64,000 bases of DNA, from assembly GCF_002837185.1 (NCBI RefSeq), contig NZ_KZ477986.1, forward strand, positions 171,287 through 235,286. Reading direction: 5' to 3'. Origin of the DNA: Pseudomonas fluorescens. GTDB taxonomy: Bacteria > Pseudomonadota > Gammaproteobacteria > Pseudomonadales > Pseudomonadaceae. A program made the position numbers and the translations under genes. Under the pieces are notes generated by a model. It searched no databases. It saw only the letters and a list, made by a program, of their open reading frames with translations, and was not told the DNA's origin. Each line of letters starts with the position of its first letter. Position 1 is the first letter of the stretch. Of the stretch, positions 6,442-16,362 are shown piece by piece.

Positions 6442-8574
6442 GTGGTAGATCGCTCTCAAATGCTCAGCACGGCCCGTGGCACCCTGACTGACCTGTCGCG
6501 GGGCAATCTGGGTGTGCCGTTGTTGTTGCTGGTGATGCTGGCAATGATGATGTTGCCGATGCCGCCGTTCCTGCTCGATGTGTTTTTCACCTTCAACATT
6601 GCTTTGTCGGTGGTGGTGCTGCTGGTCTGTGTGTACGCCCTGCGGCCACTGGATTTTGCGGTGTTCCCCACCATCCTGCTGGTGGCGACCCTGCTGCGCC
6701 TGGCGCTGAACGTGGCGTCCACCCGCGTGGTGATGCTCCATGGCCAGGACGGTCACGCCGCCGCCGGTAAGGTGATCCAGGCCTTCGGTGAGGTGGTGAT
6801 CGGCGGTAACTACGTGGTCGGTATCGTGGTGTTCGCGATCCTGATGATTATCAACTTCGTGGTGGTGACCAAGGGTGCCGGGCGGATTTCCGAGGTGAGC
6901 GCGCGGTTTACTCTGGATGCGATGCCCGGCAAGCAGATGGCCATCGACGCCGACCTCAATGCCGGCCTGATTGATCAGAACCAGGCCAAGTCACGCCGGG
7001 CCGAAGTCGCCCAGGAGGCCGAGTTCTACGGTTCCATGGACGGCGCCAGCAAATTCGTGCGCGGTGATGCCATCGCCGGCCTGTTGATCCTGTTCATCAA
7101 CCTGATCGGCGGCATGGCCGTGGGGATCTTCCAGCACGGCATGACCTTTGGCGATGCGGGCAAGGTGTACGCCTTGCTGACCATCGGTGACGGTTTAGTG
7201 GCGCAATTGCCATCACTGTTGTTATCCACAGCGGCAGCGATCATGGTGACCCGTGCTTCGGGCTCCGAAGACATGGGCAAGCAGATCAGCCGCCAGATGT
7301 TCGCATCGCCCAAGGCGCTGGCCGTGGCCGCCGGCATCATGGCCGTCATGGGCATCGTGCCGGGCATGCCTCACGTTTCGTTCCTGAGCATGGCGGCCAT
7401 GGCCGGCGGCGCGGCCTATCTGTTCTGGAAAAAGCAGAATGCAGTCAAGGTCCAGGCCCAGCAGGAAATCGCACGCCAGCAGGAATTGCTGCCATCCCCG
7501 GCCCGCGCCCAGGAAACCAAGGAGTTGGGCTGGGACGACGTGACCCCGATCGACATGATCGGCCTGGAAGTGGGTTACCGCCTGATTCCGCTGGTGGACC
7601 GCAACCAGGGCGGCCAGTTGCTGGCGCGGATCAAGGGTGTGCGCAAGAAGTTGTCCCAGGACCTGGGCTTTCTGATGCCCACCGTGCATATCCGCGACAA
7701 CCTCGACCTGGCCCCCAGCGCTTACCGCCTGACCTTGATGGGCGTGATCCTGGCCGAAGCCGAGATCTACCCGGACCGCGAACTCGCGATCAACCCCGGC
7801 CAGGTGTTCGGTACGCTCAACGGCATTACCGCCAAAGATCCGGCTTTCGGCCTGGAGGCGGTGTGGATCGAAGTCAGCCAGCGCAGCCAGGCGCAATCGC
7901 TGGGTTACACCGTGGTCGACGCCAGCACCGTGGTCGCCACTCACCTCAATCAGATTCTCTACAAGCACTCCCACGAGCTGATCGGCCACGAGGAAGTCCA
8001 GCAATTGATGGGTTTGCTGGCCAAGGCCTCGCCGAAACTGGCCGAAGAGCTGGTGCCGGGCGTGCTGTCGCTGTCGCAGTTGCTCAAGGTGCTGCAGGCC
8101 TTGCTCGCCGAACAAGTGCCGGTACGGGACATTCGCAGCATTGCCGAGGCCATCGCCAACAACGCCGCCAAGAGTCAAGATACTGCCGCGCTGGTGGCGG
8201 CGGTGCGCGTCGGTTTGTCCCGCGCAATCGTGCAAAGCATTGTAGGCGTTGAGTCTGAGCTGCCTGTTATCACCTTGGAGCCAAGGTTGGAACAGATATT
8301 GCTCAATAGTATTCAGAAGGCAGGGCAAGGCCAGGAAGAAGGTGTGTTGCTGGAGCCAAGCATGGCTGAAAAGCTGCAGCGTTCGTTGATCGAAGCCGCG
8401 CAGCGCCAGGAGATGCAGGGCCAGCCGGTGATTCTGCTGGTGGCCGGTCCGGTCCGCGCGATGTTGTCGCGCTTTGGACGCCTGGCAGTACCGAATTTGC
8501 ACGTGTTGGCTTACCAGGAAATTCCTGACAATAAGCAAGTGACTATCGTCGCGACAGTAGGGCCCAACGGCTGA
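6442..8574 (+). CDS. flhA: Flagellar export gate protein FlhA
   Basis: FlhA is the largest export-gate subunit; it uses proton motive force and its cytoplasmic ring receives chaperone-substrate complexes. From GTG 6442 the protein has 710 residues, the family length, starting MVDRSQMLSTARGTL and SRGNLGVPLLLLVMLAMMML. Eight transmembrane segments occupy roughly the first 320 residues with the conserved cytoplasmic loop (GAGRISEVSARFTLDAMPGK). The C-terminal domain starts near the segment WDDVTPIDMIGLEVGYRLIP. The start is supported by GAGGAA at 6431-6436 with 5-base spacing; an upstream ATG at 6076 would add about 120 residues translated from REP DNA and is rejected. flhF follows after 12 bases. 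Confidence 0.97.
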   Translation: MVDRSQMLSTARGTLTDLSRGNLGVPLLLLVMLAMMMLPMPPFLLDVFFTFNIALSVVVLLVCVYALRPLDFAVFPTILLVATLLRLALNVASTRVVMLHGQDGHAAAGKVIQAFGEVVIGGNYVVGIVVFAILMIINFVVVTKGAGRISEVSARFTLDAMPGKQMAIDADLNAGLIDQNQAKSRRAEVAQEAEFYGSMDGASKFVRGDAIAGLLILFINLIGGMAVGIFQHGMTFGDAGKVYALLTIGDGLVAQLPSLLLSTAAAIMVTRASGSEDMGKQISRQMFASPKALAVAAGIMAVMGIVPGMPHVSFLSMAAMAGGAAYLFWKKQNAVKVQAQQEIARQQELLPSPARAQETKELGWDDVTPIDMIGLEVGYRLIPLVDRNQGGQLLARIKGVRKKLSQDLGFLMPTVHIRDNLDLAPSAYRLTLMGVILAEAEIYPDRELAINPGQVFGTLNGITAKDPAFGLEAVWIEVSQRSQAQSLGYTVVDASTVVATHLNQILYKHSHELIGHEEVQQLMGLLAKASPKLAEELVPGVLSLSQLLKVLQALLAEQVPVRDIRSIAEAIANNAAKSQDTAALVAAVRVGLSRAIVQSIVGVESELPVITLEPRLEQILLNSIQKAGQGQEEGVLLEPSMAEKLQRSLIEAAQRQEMQGQPVILLVAGPVRAMLSRFGRLAVPNLHVLAYQEIPDNKQVTIVATVGPNG

Positions 8575-8586
8575 GGGTAGTGGGTT

Positions 8587-9903
8587 ATGCAAGTTAAGCG
8601 TTTTTTCGCCGCCGATATGCGTCAGGCCATGAAGTTGGTCCGCGATGAGCTGGGCGCCGATGCCGCGATTATCGGTAACCGTCGTATTGCCGGCGGTGTC
8701 GAGCTGACGGCTGCCCTGGATTACACCCCCCAGGCCCTGGCGCCGCGCGTGCCGAACATGGAGCTTGAAGACGAGCTGCGCAAGACCGCTTCGCGCATCG
8801 TCTCGGCCCAGGCCGAACTGAGCATGCGCGGCGACAGCGACGCCACCACCAATCGCCAGTTGTTCGCCGGCCTGCCGCTGACCGCTTCCGAGCCGCTGGT
8901 GGAACCTACGTTTGTCGAACCGCCGCGTCCCGCCGCGCCAGCCCCGGCCGCCGCGGTCGATCAGCGTGCGTTCGATTCGATGCGCTTTGAACTCAACGGC
9001 CTGCGCGAGCTGCTCGAAGTGCAACTTGGCTCTTTGGCCTGGACGCAACTGCAAGGCAGCAAGCCGCAACAGGCCAACCTGTGGCGTCGCCTGCAACGCA
9101 TCGGCCTCTCCGGCCCGTTGTCCCGCGACCTGCTGGCGCTGACCGCCGAAGTCGAGGAGCCGCGCCAGGCCTGGCGCATGCTGCTGGCGCACCTGGCACG
9201 CATGATTGCCACCCCGGAAATCGAACCCCTGGAAGAGGGCGGTGTGATCGCCATGGTCGGCCCCGCCGGCATGGGCAAGACCACCACCCTGGCCAAGCTG
9301 GCAGCGCGCTACGTGCTCAAGTACGGCGCGCAAAACATCGCGCTGGTGAGCATGGACAGTTACCGCATCGGCGCCCAGGAACAGCTCAAGACCCTGGGCC
9401 GCATCCTCAATGTGCCGGTGACCCATGTCGACCCGGGCCAGTCCCTGGCCAACGCCCTCGACCCGCTGCTGCGCAAGCGCGTGGTGTTGATCGATACCGC
9501 CGGCCTGCAAGCCAGCGACCCGGCCCTGCGCATGCAGCTCGAAAGCCTGGCCGGGCGTGGCATCAAGTCAAAAAATTACCTGGTGCTTGCAACCACCAGC
9601 CAGAAACAGGTTCTTACCGCTGCCTACCACAGCTATAAACGCTGCGGGCTGGCCGGTTGTATCCTGACCAAACTGGATGAAACTGCCAGCCTGGGCGAAG
9701 TGTTGAGCCTGGCAATCAGTCATGAACTACCGGTCGCCTACCTGACCGACGGGCCGCGGATCCCGGATGATTTGCATCTGCCGCGCCGTCATCAGTTGGT
9801 CAGCCGTGCTGTCAGCGTGCAAATGCAAGACGAGCCTAGCGAGGAAGCGATGGCCGATATGTTCGCCGACCTTTATCACAACCCGGCAAAGCGGGTGGGA
9901 TGA
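8587..9903 (+). CDS. flhF: Flagellar placement GTPase FlhF
   Basis: FlhF is an SRP-family GTPase that sets the polar site of the flagellum. The 438-residue protein has an N-terminal B domain (VKRFFAADMRQAMKLVRDELG), a variable proline/alanine-rich middle, and an NG GTPase domain with P-loop GPAGMGKTTT at residues 225-234, the segment SMDSYRIGAQEQL, the DTAG box (LIDTAGL) and the TKLD specificity motif near residue 359. Together with fleN downstream it controls flagellar number and position. Confidence 0.97.
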   Translation: MQVKRFFAADMRQAMKLVRDELGADAAIIGNRRIAGGVELTAALDYTPQALAPRVPNMELEDELRKTASRIVSAQAELSMRGDSDATTNRQLFAGLPLTASEPLVEPTFVEPPRPAAPAPAAAVDQRAFDSMRFELNGLRELLEVQLGSLAWTQLQGSKPQQANLWRRLQRIGLSGPLSRDLLALTAEVEEPRQAWRMLLAHLARMIATPEIEPLEEGGVIAMVGPAGMGKTTTLAKLAARYVLKYGAQNIALVSMDSYRIGAQEQLKTLGRILNVPVTHVDPGQSLANALDPLLRKRVVLIDTAGLQASDPALRMQLESLAGRGIKSKNYLVLATTSQKQVLTAAYHSYKRCGLAGCILTKLDETASLGEVLSLAISHELPVAYLTDGPRIPDDLHLPRRHQLVSRAVSVQMQDEPSEEAMADMFADLYHNPAKRVG

Positions 9904-10008
9904 GGCAGGATGAACACCGTGAAATGTACCTACATCGATGGCCTGCAAGCGATACACGCGGCCAAGCCATGTAGCCTGCGTCTAAGCAAGACAAGGTAAA
10001 GAAATAAA

Positions 10009-10842
10009 ATGGGCAGCATGCATCCCGTACAGGTGATCGCGGTGACCGGCGGCAAAGGTGGCGTCGGCAAAACTAACGTGTCAGTGAATTTGTCCCTGGC
10101 CCTGGCAGAGCTTGGCCGTCGCGTCATGCTGCTGGATGCTGACCTGGGCCTGGCCAACGTGGACGTTCTGTTGGGGCTTACCCCCAAACACACGCTGGCC
10201 GATGTGATCGAAGGCCGCTGTGAGCTGCGCGATGTGCTGCTGCAGGGGCCCGGTGGGATCCGCATCGTGCCGGCCGCCTCCGGCACCCAGAGCATGGTGC
10301 ACCTGAGCCCGGCGCAGCACGCCGGCCTGATCCAGGCCTTCAGCGATATCGGCGACAACCTCGACGTGCTGGTGATCGACACCGCCGCCGGGATCGGCGA
10401 GTCGGTGGTCAGCTTTGTACGCGCAGCGCAAGAAGTCCTGCTGGTGGTGTGCGACGAACCCACCTCGATCACCGATGCCTACGCCCTGATCAAACTGCTT
10501 AACCGTGACTACGGCATGAACCGCTTCCGCGTGCTGGCCAACATGGCCCAGAGCCCGCAGGAAGGGCGCAACCTGTTCGCCAAGTTGACCAAGGTCACGG
10601 ATCGTTTCCTCGATGTGGCGTTACAATACGTCGGCGCAGTTCCCTATGACGAGTGTGTGCGCAAGGCCGTGCAAAAGCAGCGTGCGGTCTACGAAGCGTT
10701 CCCTCGTTCGAAGTGCGCACTGGCGTTCAAGGCCATTGCCCAGAAGGTCGATACCTGGCCGCTGCCTGCCAACCCTCGGGGGCATCTGGAGTTTTTCGTC
10801 GAGCGACTGGTGCATCAGACGAGCGCGGGACCTGTGCTATGA
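10009..10842 (+). CDS. fleN: Flagellar number regulator FleN (FlhG)
   Basis: FleN is a MinD/ParA-type ATPase. In Pseudomonas it binds the master regulator FleQ and limits the cell to one polar flagellum. The 277-residue protein has a deviant Walker A at residues 15-22 (GKGGVGKT), the MLLDADLGLANVDVLLGL segment and a Walker B in LVIDTAAGIG. The gap after flhF is 105 bases without obvious features. A second ATG at 10018 is possible; the longer form matches the usual MGSMHPVQVIAVTGG beginning. The stop overlaps the fliA start (ATGA). Confidence 0.96.
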   Translation: MGSMHPVQVIAVTGGKGGVGKTNVSVNLSLALAELGRRVMLLDADLGLANVDVLLGLTPKHTLADVIEGRCELRDVLLQGPGGIRIVPAASGTQSMVHLSPAQHAGLIQAFSDIGDNLDVLVIDTAAGIGESVVSFVRAAQEVLLVVCDEPTSITDAYALIKLLNRDYGMNRFRVLANMAQSPQEGRNLFAKLTKVTDRFLDVALQYVGAVPYDECVRKAVQKQRAVYEAFPRSKCALAFKAIAQKVDTWPLPANPRGHLEFFVERLVHQTSAGPVL

Positions 10843-11579
10843 CATCAAGCGGCTACAACCTTTACAAAAAGTCGGCACGTGACAGCCAGGGCGAATTGAT
10901 CGAGCGCTATGCGCCCCTGGTCAAGCGTATTGCCTATCACCTGTTGGCGCGCCTGCCCGCCAGCGTGCAGGTGGAAGACCTGATCCAGGCCGGCATGATC
11001 GGCCTGCTCGAAGTGTCGACCAAATATGACGCGAGCAAGGGCGCGAGTTTCGAGACGTATGCGGGTATCCGTATCCGTGGCGCGATGCTCGATGAGGTGC
11101 GTAAAGGCGACTGGGCGCCGCGTTCGGTACACCGCAATACGCGCATGGTCAGTGACGCAATTCGTGCAATTGAAGCAAAAACCGGTCGTGACGCTAAAGA
11201 TCATGAAGTTGCGGCCGAACTCCAATTGAGTCTCGACGATTATTACGGGATTTTGAACGATACCTTGGGCAGCCGCCTGTTCAGTTTCGACGACCTGTTG
11301 CAGGACGGCGAACACGAAGGGCTGCACGAGGACGGCGCGAGTGCGCATATGGAACCGTCACGGGATCTGGAAGATGAGCGTTTCCAGGGCGCGTTGGCGG
11401 ACGCCATTGCCAATTTGCCGGAGCGTGAGCGCCTGGTGCTGGCGCTGTACTACGACGAAGAGCTGAACCTCAAGGAAATCGGTGAGGTCCTGGGGGTCAG
11501 CGAATCGCGTGTCAGCCAGTTGCATAGCCAGTGCGCGGCCCGCTTGCGGGGGCGGTTGGGAGAGTGGCGCGCGCGCTGA
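10839..11579 (+). CDS. fliA: Flagellar sigma factor FliA (sigma-28)
   Basis: FliA directs transcription of late flagellar and chemotaxis genes. The 246-residue protein starts MTSSGYNLYKKSARDSQ at an ATG overlapping the fleN stop. Region 2 is seen in LIERYAPLVKRIAYHLLARL and GASFETYAGIRIRGAMLDE, and region 4 in LPERERLVLALYYDEELNL followed by the helix-turn-helix LKEIGEVLGVSESRVSQLHSQ. A matching FliA-type promoter occurs upstream of cheV at 24651-24677. Confidence 0.97.
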   Translation: MTSSGYNLYKKSARDSQGELIERYAPLVKRIAYHLLARLPASVQVEDLIQAGMIGLLEVSTKYDASKGASFETYAGIRIRGAMLDEVRKGDWAPRSVHRNTRMVSDAIRAIEAKTGRDAKDHEVAAELQLSLDDYYGILNDTLGSRLFSFDDLLQDGEHEGLHEDGASAHMEPSRDLEDERFQGALADAIANLPERERLVLALYYDEELNLKEIGEVLGVSESRVSQLHSQCAARLRGRLGEWRAR

Positions 11580-11582
11580 CAG

Positions 11583-11627
11583 GCAGTGTGGGGACACTGC
11601 AGATGCTACCGCTAAGGCTTCGGCCTT
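11583..11627 (+). other. Two stem-loops between fliA and cheY
   Basis: Directly after the fliA stop lies a perfect 7-base stem with GGGG loop (GCAGTGT / ACACTGC, 11583-11600), followed by a 5-base stem with a TTCG tetraloop (AAGGC-TTCG-GCCTT, 11614-11627). Neither has a clear T-run directly after it (a T5 occurs at about 11660). They may be an attenuator or an mRNA processing/stability element between the fliA and che transcripts; nothing else is evident in the 140-base gap. Confidence 0.4.
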
Positions 11628-11746
11628 CGCGGGTTCGCTCCGTGGTGCCCTGGGCAGTCCTTTTTGTGTAACGCCTGTTGATTGAAGTGGCGCGTCCAGG
11701 TGCTGGGCGCGTTTAAGACTGCTTGGAGGTCGAATTGGACAAGAAC

Positions 11747-12121
11747 ATGAAAATCCTCATCGTTGATGACTTCTCAACGATGCGGCGGATCATAAAAAAC
11801 CTGTTGCGTGACCTTGGGTTCACTAACACGGTCGAGGCGGATGACGGCATTACGGCGATTCCGATCCTCAACAGCGGCAGCATCGACTTTCTGGTAACCG
11901 ACTGGAACATGCCGGGCATGACCGGTATCGATTTGCTGCGCCATGTGCGCGCCGATGAAAAACTGCGCAGCCTGCCGGTGTTGATGGTGACCGCCGAAGC
12001 CAAGCGTGAACAGATCATCGAAGCCGCCCAAGCCGGGGTCAACGGTTACGTGGTCAAGCCATTCACAGCATTGGCCTTGAAAGAGAAGATCGAAAAAATC
12101 TTCGAACGCATCCACGGCTAA
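11747..12121 (+). CDS. cheY: Chemotaxis response regulator CheY
   Basis: CheY carries the chemotaxis signal: phosphorylated by CheA, it binds FliM and changes flagellar rotation. The 124-residue single receiver domain starts [20 protein letters not shown] with the acidic pocket DD at residues 7-8, phosphoacceptor Asp in [12 protein letters not shown], Thr in MVTAEAKRE and Lys in YVVKPFTA. The ATG at 11747 gives the family's usual length, but the best ribosome site (GGAGGT, 11725-11730) is better placed for an in-frame TTG at 11735, which would add four residues (LDKN). First gene of the che block. Confidence 0.94.
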   Translation: MKILIVDDFSTMRRIIKNLLRDLGFTNTVEADDGITAIPILNSGSIDFLVTDWNMPGMTGIDLLRHVRADEKLRSLPVLMVTAEAKREQIIEAAQAGVNGYVVKPFTALALKEKIEKIFERIHG

Positions 12122-12139
12122 TGCCATCGCGGGGGAGCT

Positions 12140-12928
12140 ATGGAGCATAAAGAAACGTCACAGGGCGACTTTGAGTCGACCCTGAAAAAGCATGCTCACC
12201 AGTTGGTCGACAGCCTGGAAAAAGGCCAGTTCGCCGACGCGGTGCAGTTGATCCATGAGCTTAACCAGACCCGTGACCGCGGCCTGTACCAGGAAGTGGG
12301 CAAGCTCACACGCGAGCTGCACAGTGCGATCGTCAATTTCCAGATTGACCCGCGCATGCCCCAGGCCGAAGAGATTTCGCAGATCACCGATGCCACTGAA
12401 CGCCTGTCCTATGTGGTCAGGCTGACCGAGGCGGCGGCCAACCGCACCATGGACCTGGTGGAAAACGCCACGCCCCTGGTCAACGGCATGGCCAGCGAAG
12501 CCCACGCCCTGAGCGTGGACTGGGGCCGTTTCATGCGCCGCGAAGTAGGGGCTGAAGAGTTCCGTGAGCTGGCGCGTCGGGTTGACGGTTTTCTGTCGCG
12601 CAGCGAACAGGAAAATCGCACGGTGGCCAGCAACCTCAACGATATTCTGCTGGCCCAGGATTACCAGGACCTCACAGGCCAGGTGATCAAGCGAGTGACC
12701 CAACTGGTCACCGAAGTGGAAAGCAACCTGCTCAAACTGGTGCTCATGGCCGGCCAGGTCGACCGTTTTGCCGGCATCGAACATGACCGTGAAGCGATCC
12801 TCTCGGAAAAAGATCCACAAAAACATCTCGCCAAGGGTGAAGGTCCGCAGATTCATGCCGATAAACGTGAAGACGTCGTATCCGGTCAAGATGACGTAGA
12901 CGATTTGCTGTCCAGTTTAGGCTTCTAA
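12140..12928 (+). CDS. cheZ: CheY-P phosphatase CheZ
   Basis: CheZ removes phosphate from CheY. The 262-residue protein is mostly long amphipathic helices. It carries the catalytic-Gln helix (ILLAQDYQDLTGQVIKRVTQ) and the C-terminal CheY-binding peptide (QDDVDDLLSSLGF). It lies 18 bases after cheY and 11 bases before cheA, as in other pseudomonads. Confidence 0.96.
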   Translation: MEHKETSQGDFESTLKKHAHQLVDSLEKGQFADAVQLIHELNQTRDRGLYQEVGKLTRELHSAIVNFQIDPRMPQAEEISQITDATERLSYVVRLTEAAANRTMDLVENATPLVNGMASEAHALSVDWGRFMRREVGAEEFRELARRVDGFLSRSEQENRTVASNLNDILLAQDYQDLTGQVIKRVTQLVTEVESNLLKLVLMAGQVDRFAGIEHDREAILSEKDPQKHLAKGEGPQIHADKREDVVSGQDDVDDLLSSLGF

Positions 12929-12939
12929 GGAGCACCCAC

Positions 12940-15174
12940 ATGAGCTTCGGCGCCGATGAAGAAATCCTTCAGGATTTCCTTGTAGAGGCCGGCGAAATTT
13001 TAGAGCAACTGTCCGAACAACTGGTCGAGCTGGAAAGCCGCCCGGATGATGCGAACCTGCTCAATGCAATTTTTCGCGGTTTTCACACTGTAAAAGGGGG
13101 CGCCGGCTTCCTCCAGCTCCATGAGCTGGTGGAGTGCTGTCACATCGCCGAGAACGTGTTCGACATCCTGCGCAAGGGTGAGCGTCAGGTTGACTCGGAA
13201 TTGATGGACGTGATTCTCGAAGCACTGGATGCGGTCAACGGCATGTTCAGCGAAGTGCGCGAACGTGCGCCGATCACGGCCGCCACCCCGGAACTGCTGG
13301 CCGCCCTGGCGCGCCTGGCCGAACCGGCTGCCGAAGCACCTGCGGTGCAAGCCGAGCCTGAACCGGTGGCGCAAGCCGAGCCGGACGTGACCGACAGCGA
13401 GTTCGAGCAACTGCTCGACTCGCTCAATGCGGTCAAGGCTCAAGCTGAAGCGCCGGTTGCGGCTGCGCCGGTCGCCACGCCGACCAGCGAAGACATTACC
13501 GACGCCGAATTCGAATCCCTGCTCGACCAGTTGCATGGCAAAGGCCAGTTCGCAGCCGACGCCGTGGCCCCGGCTCCGTCGGATGCCGCGCCCGCTACGC
13601 CGGCAGCGCCGGCAGCCAATGCCAGCACCGATATTACCGACGACGAGTTCGAGGCACTGCTCGACCAACTGCATGGCAAAGGCACGTTTGTCGCCGAAGC
13701 CTTGCCGCAAGTCGCGGCCACCGCCGCCGCCCCAGCCACCCCAGCCGCCAAGGCTGAACCGGCCGGCGACGGGCTGATCTCCGACCACGAATTCGAAGCG
13801 TTGCTCGACGAGTTGCACGGCAAGGGCAAATTCACCGAAGTGGCCCCGGCCGCCGCCGCTCCCGCCGCCGCAGCTGTCGTTACGCCCGCACCGGTTGCCG
13901 CCAAGGCCGCAGCGCCGGCTGCCAAGCCCGCGCCTGCAGCGGCTGCGGCGCCAGCCCCGGCGCGTGCTGCCCCGGCGCCGGTCGCGGACAAACCTGCCAG
14001 TGAAGCCGAAACCACCGTGCGCGTAGACACCGCGCGCCTGGACGACATCATGAACATGGTCGGCGAACTGGTACTGGTGCGTAACCGCCTGGTGCGCCTG
14101 GGTTTGAACAGTGGCGACGAAGCCATGCAGAAGGCCGTGTCGAACCTCGACGTGGTCACCGCCGATCTGCAGACCGCCGTGATGAAAACGCGGATGCAGC
14201 CGATCAAGAAAGTCTTCGGGCGCTTTCCGCGGCTGGTTCGCGATCTGGCGCGCCAGCTCAAGAAAGAAATCAACCTGGAACTGGTGGGTGAAGAAACCGA
14301 CCTCGACAAAAACCTCGTCGAGGCCCTGGCCGACCCGCTGGTCCACTTGGTGCGCAACGCCGTCGACCACGGCGTGGAAACCCCGGAAGAACGCGAAGCC
14401 TCGGGCAAGTCACGCAACGGCAAGGTGATCCTGGCGGCGGAGCAGGAGGGCGACCACATCCTGCTGTCGATTACCGATGACGGCAAAGGCATGGACCCGG
14501 CCATCTTGCGCAATATCGCGGTCAAGCGCGGCGTGATGGACAAGGACGCCGCCGACCGCCTGACCGACACCGAGTGCTACAACCTGATCTTCGCGCCGGG
14601 TTTCTCGACCAAGACCGAGATTTCCGACGTGTCCGGCCGTGGCGTCGGCATGGACGTGGTGAAGACCAAGATCAGCCAGCTCAACGGCTCGATCAATATC
14701 TACTCGACCAAGGGCCAGGGCTCCAAGATCGTCATCAAGGTGCCGTTGACCCTGGCGATCATGCCGACCCTGATGGTGATGCTGGGCAACCAGGCGTTCG
14801 CCTTCCCGCTGGTCAACGTCAACGAGATCTTCCACCTCGACCTGTCGCGCACCAACGTGGTGGACGGCCAGGAAGTGGTGATCGTGCGCGACAAGGCCTT
14901 GCCGCTGTTCTACCTCAAACGCTGGCTGGTGGCCTCGGCCAAGCATGAAGAGCAGCGCGAGGGCCATGTGGTGATTCTCTCGGTGGGCACCCAGCGCATC
15001 GGCTTTGTGGTCGATCAACTGGTGGGCCAGGAAGAAGTGGTGATCAAGCCTTTGGGCAAGATGCTGCAGGGCACCCCGGGCATGTCGGGTGCCACCATCA
15101 CCGGTGACGGTCGCATCGCGCTGATTCTCGATGTTCCGAGCATGCTCAAGCGTTACGCCGCACGGCGTATTTGA
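12940..15174 (+). CDS. cheA: Chemotaxis histidine kinase CheA
   Basis: CheA autophosphorylates in response to receptors and passes phosphate to CheY and CheB. The 744-residue protein has an N-terminal HPt domain with phospho-His at residue 49 (RGFHTVKGG), then a long Ala/Pro-rich linker (about 125-360), then dimerisation (VDTARLDDIMNMVGELVLVR), the ATPase domain (N box LVRNAVDHGVE, DDGKGMD, GRGVGMDVV) and a C-terminal CheW-like domain. There is no clear globular P2 domain. Instead the linker holds four copies of a short acidic motif of the form DITD-x-EFE-x-LLD-x-LHGKG, starting near residues 149, 185, 231 and 280. The first copy is divergent. Confidence 0.97.
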   Translation: MSFGADEEILQDFLVEAGEILEQLSEQLVELESRPDDANLLNAIFRGFHTVKGGAGFLQLHELVECCHIAENVFDILRKGERQVDSELMDVILEALDAVNGMFSEVRERAPITAATPELLAALARLAEPAAEAPAVQAEPEPVAQAEPDVTDSEFEQLLDSLNAVKAQAEAPVAAAPVATPTSEDITDAEFESLLDQLHGKGQFAADAVAPAPSDAAPATPAAPAANASTDITDDEFEALLDQLHGKGTFVAEALPQVAATAAAPATPAAKAEPAGDGLISDHEFEALLDELHGKGKFTEVAPAAAAPAAAAVVTPAPVAAKAAAPAAKPAPAAAAAPAPARAAPAPVADKPASEAETTVRVDTARLDDIMNMVGELVLVRNRLVRLGLNSGDEAMQKAVSNLDVVTADLQTAVMKTRMQPIKKVFGRFPRLVRDLARQLKKEINLELVGEETDLDKNLVEALADPLVHLVRNAVDHGVETPEEREASGKSRNGKVILAAEQEGDHILLSITDDGKGMDPAILRNIAVKRGVMDKDAADRLTDTECYNLIFAPGFSTKTEISDVSGRGVGMDVVKTKISQLNGSINIYSTKGQGSKIVIKVPLTLAIMPTLMVMLGNQAFAFPLVNVNEIFHLDLSRTNVVDGQEVVIVRDKALPLFYLKRWLVASAKHEEQREGHVVILSVGTQRIGFVVDQLVGQEEVVIKPLGKMLQGTPGMSGATITGDGRIALILDVPSMLKRYAARRI

Positions 15175-15222
15175 TTCTGGCGGGGCAGGGCGCGAGTGCC
15201 CGCCCCGTCTAACGGAGTGTTT

Positions 15223-16362
15223 ATGGCAGTCAAGGTCCTGGTGGTGGACGATTCGGGTTTCTTCCGCCGCCGCGTCTCGGAGATTCTTTCCGCCGATCCA
15301 ACGATCCAGGTAGTCGGCACGGCCACCAACGGCAAAGAGGCGATCGATCAAGCCATTGCGTTGAAGCCGGACGTGATCACCATGGACTACGAAATGCCGA
15401 TGATGGATGGCATCACGGCCGTGCGTCATATCATGCAACGTTGCCCGACACCGGTGTTGATGTTCTCCTCGCTGACCCACGAAGGCGCCCGGGTTACCCT
15501 GGATGCGCTGGATGCCGGCGCGGTGGACTTCCTGCCGAAGAATTTCGAAGACATCTCGCGCAACCCCGAGAAGGTCAAGCAGATGCTGTGCGAGAAAGTG
15601 CACAGCATTTCGCGCAGTAACCGCCGCAGCCTGTTCAGCGCACCTGCCCCTGCCTCTGCGCCGACGCCTGCACCCGCACCTGCAGCGGCGCCAGCGTCGT
15701 CGTTCAGCCGCGCCGCGCCGGCACCGGCAGCGCGTCCCGCGCCGGCAGCCCCCAGTCGTGCCGCGGCATCGAGCACCCATTCGCCCGCGCCCAAGCGCAA
15801 GGCCTACAAGCTGGTCGCTATCGGTACGTCCACCGGCGGGCCGGTCGCCTTGCAGCGTGTATTGACCCAACTGCCGGCCAACTTCCCGGCGCCGATCGTG
15901 CTGGTGCAACACATGCCCGCCGCCTTCACCAAGGCCTTCGCCGAGCGTCTGGACAAGCTGTGCCGCATCAGCGTCAAGGAAGCCGAGGACGGCGACATCC
16001 TGCGCCCTGGCCTGGCGCTGCTGGCCCCGGGTGGCAAGCAGATGATGGTGGACGGCCGTGGTGCGATCAAGATCCTGCCAGGCGACGAGCGCCTGAACTA
16101 CAAGCCGTGCGTGGACATTACCTTCGGTTCGGCGGCCAAGTCCTATGGCGACAAAGTTCTGGCGGTGGTGCTCACCGGCATGGGCGCCGACGGCCGTGAA
16201 GGCGCGCGCCTGCTCAAGCAGGGCGGCAGCGCCATCTGGGCCCAGGACGAAGCCAGCTGTGTGATCTATGGCATGCCCATGGCCATCGTCAAGGCCGACC
16301 TGGCTGACGCGGTCTACAGCCTGGACGACATCGGCAAGCATCTGGTGGAGGCCTGCCTCTGA
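15223..16362 (+). CDS. cheB: Chemotaxis methylesterase CheB
   Basis: CheB demethylates and deamidates chemoreceptors when phosphorylated, giving adaptation. The 379-residue protein has a receiver domain ([18 protein letters not shown]; phospho-Asp 55 in [13 protein letters not shown]), an Ala/Pro-rich linker (about residues 140-190) and the esterase domain with catalytic Ser (AIGTSTGGP), His (LVQHMPAAF) and Asp (TGMGADG). The ATG at 15223 has GGAG at 15214-15217, five bases away; an upstream in-frame start at 15196 would add nine residues without support. The stop overlaps the motC start by one base. Confidence 0.96.
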   Translation: MAVKVLVVDDSGFFRRRVSEILSADPTIQVVGTATNGKEAIDQAIALKPDVITMDYEMPMMDGITAVRHIMQRCPTPVLMFSSLTHEGARVTLDALDAGAVDFLPKNFEDISRNPEKVKQMLCEKVHSISRSNRRSLFSAPAPASAPTPAPAPAAAPASSFSRAAPAPAARPAPAAPSRAAASSTHSPAPKRKAYKLVAIGTSTGGPVALQRVLTQLPANFPAPIVLVQHMPAAFTKAFAERLDKLCRISVKEAEDGDILRPGLALLAPGGKQMMVDGRGAIKILPGDERLNYKPCVDITFGSAAKSYGDKVLAVVLTGMGADGREGARLLKQGGSAIWAQDEASCVIYGMPMAIVKADLADAVYSLDDIGKHLVEACL

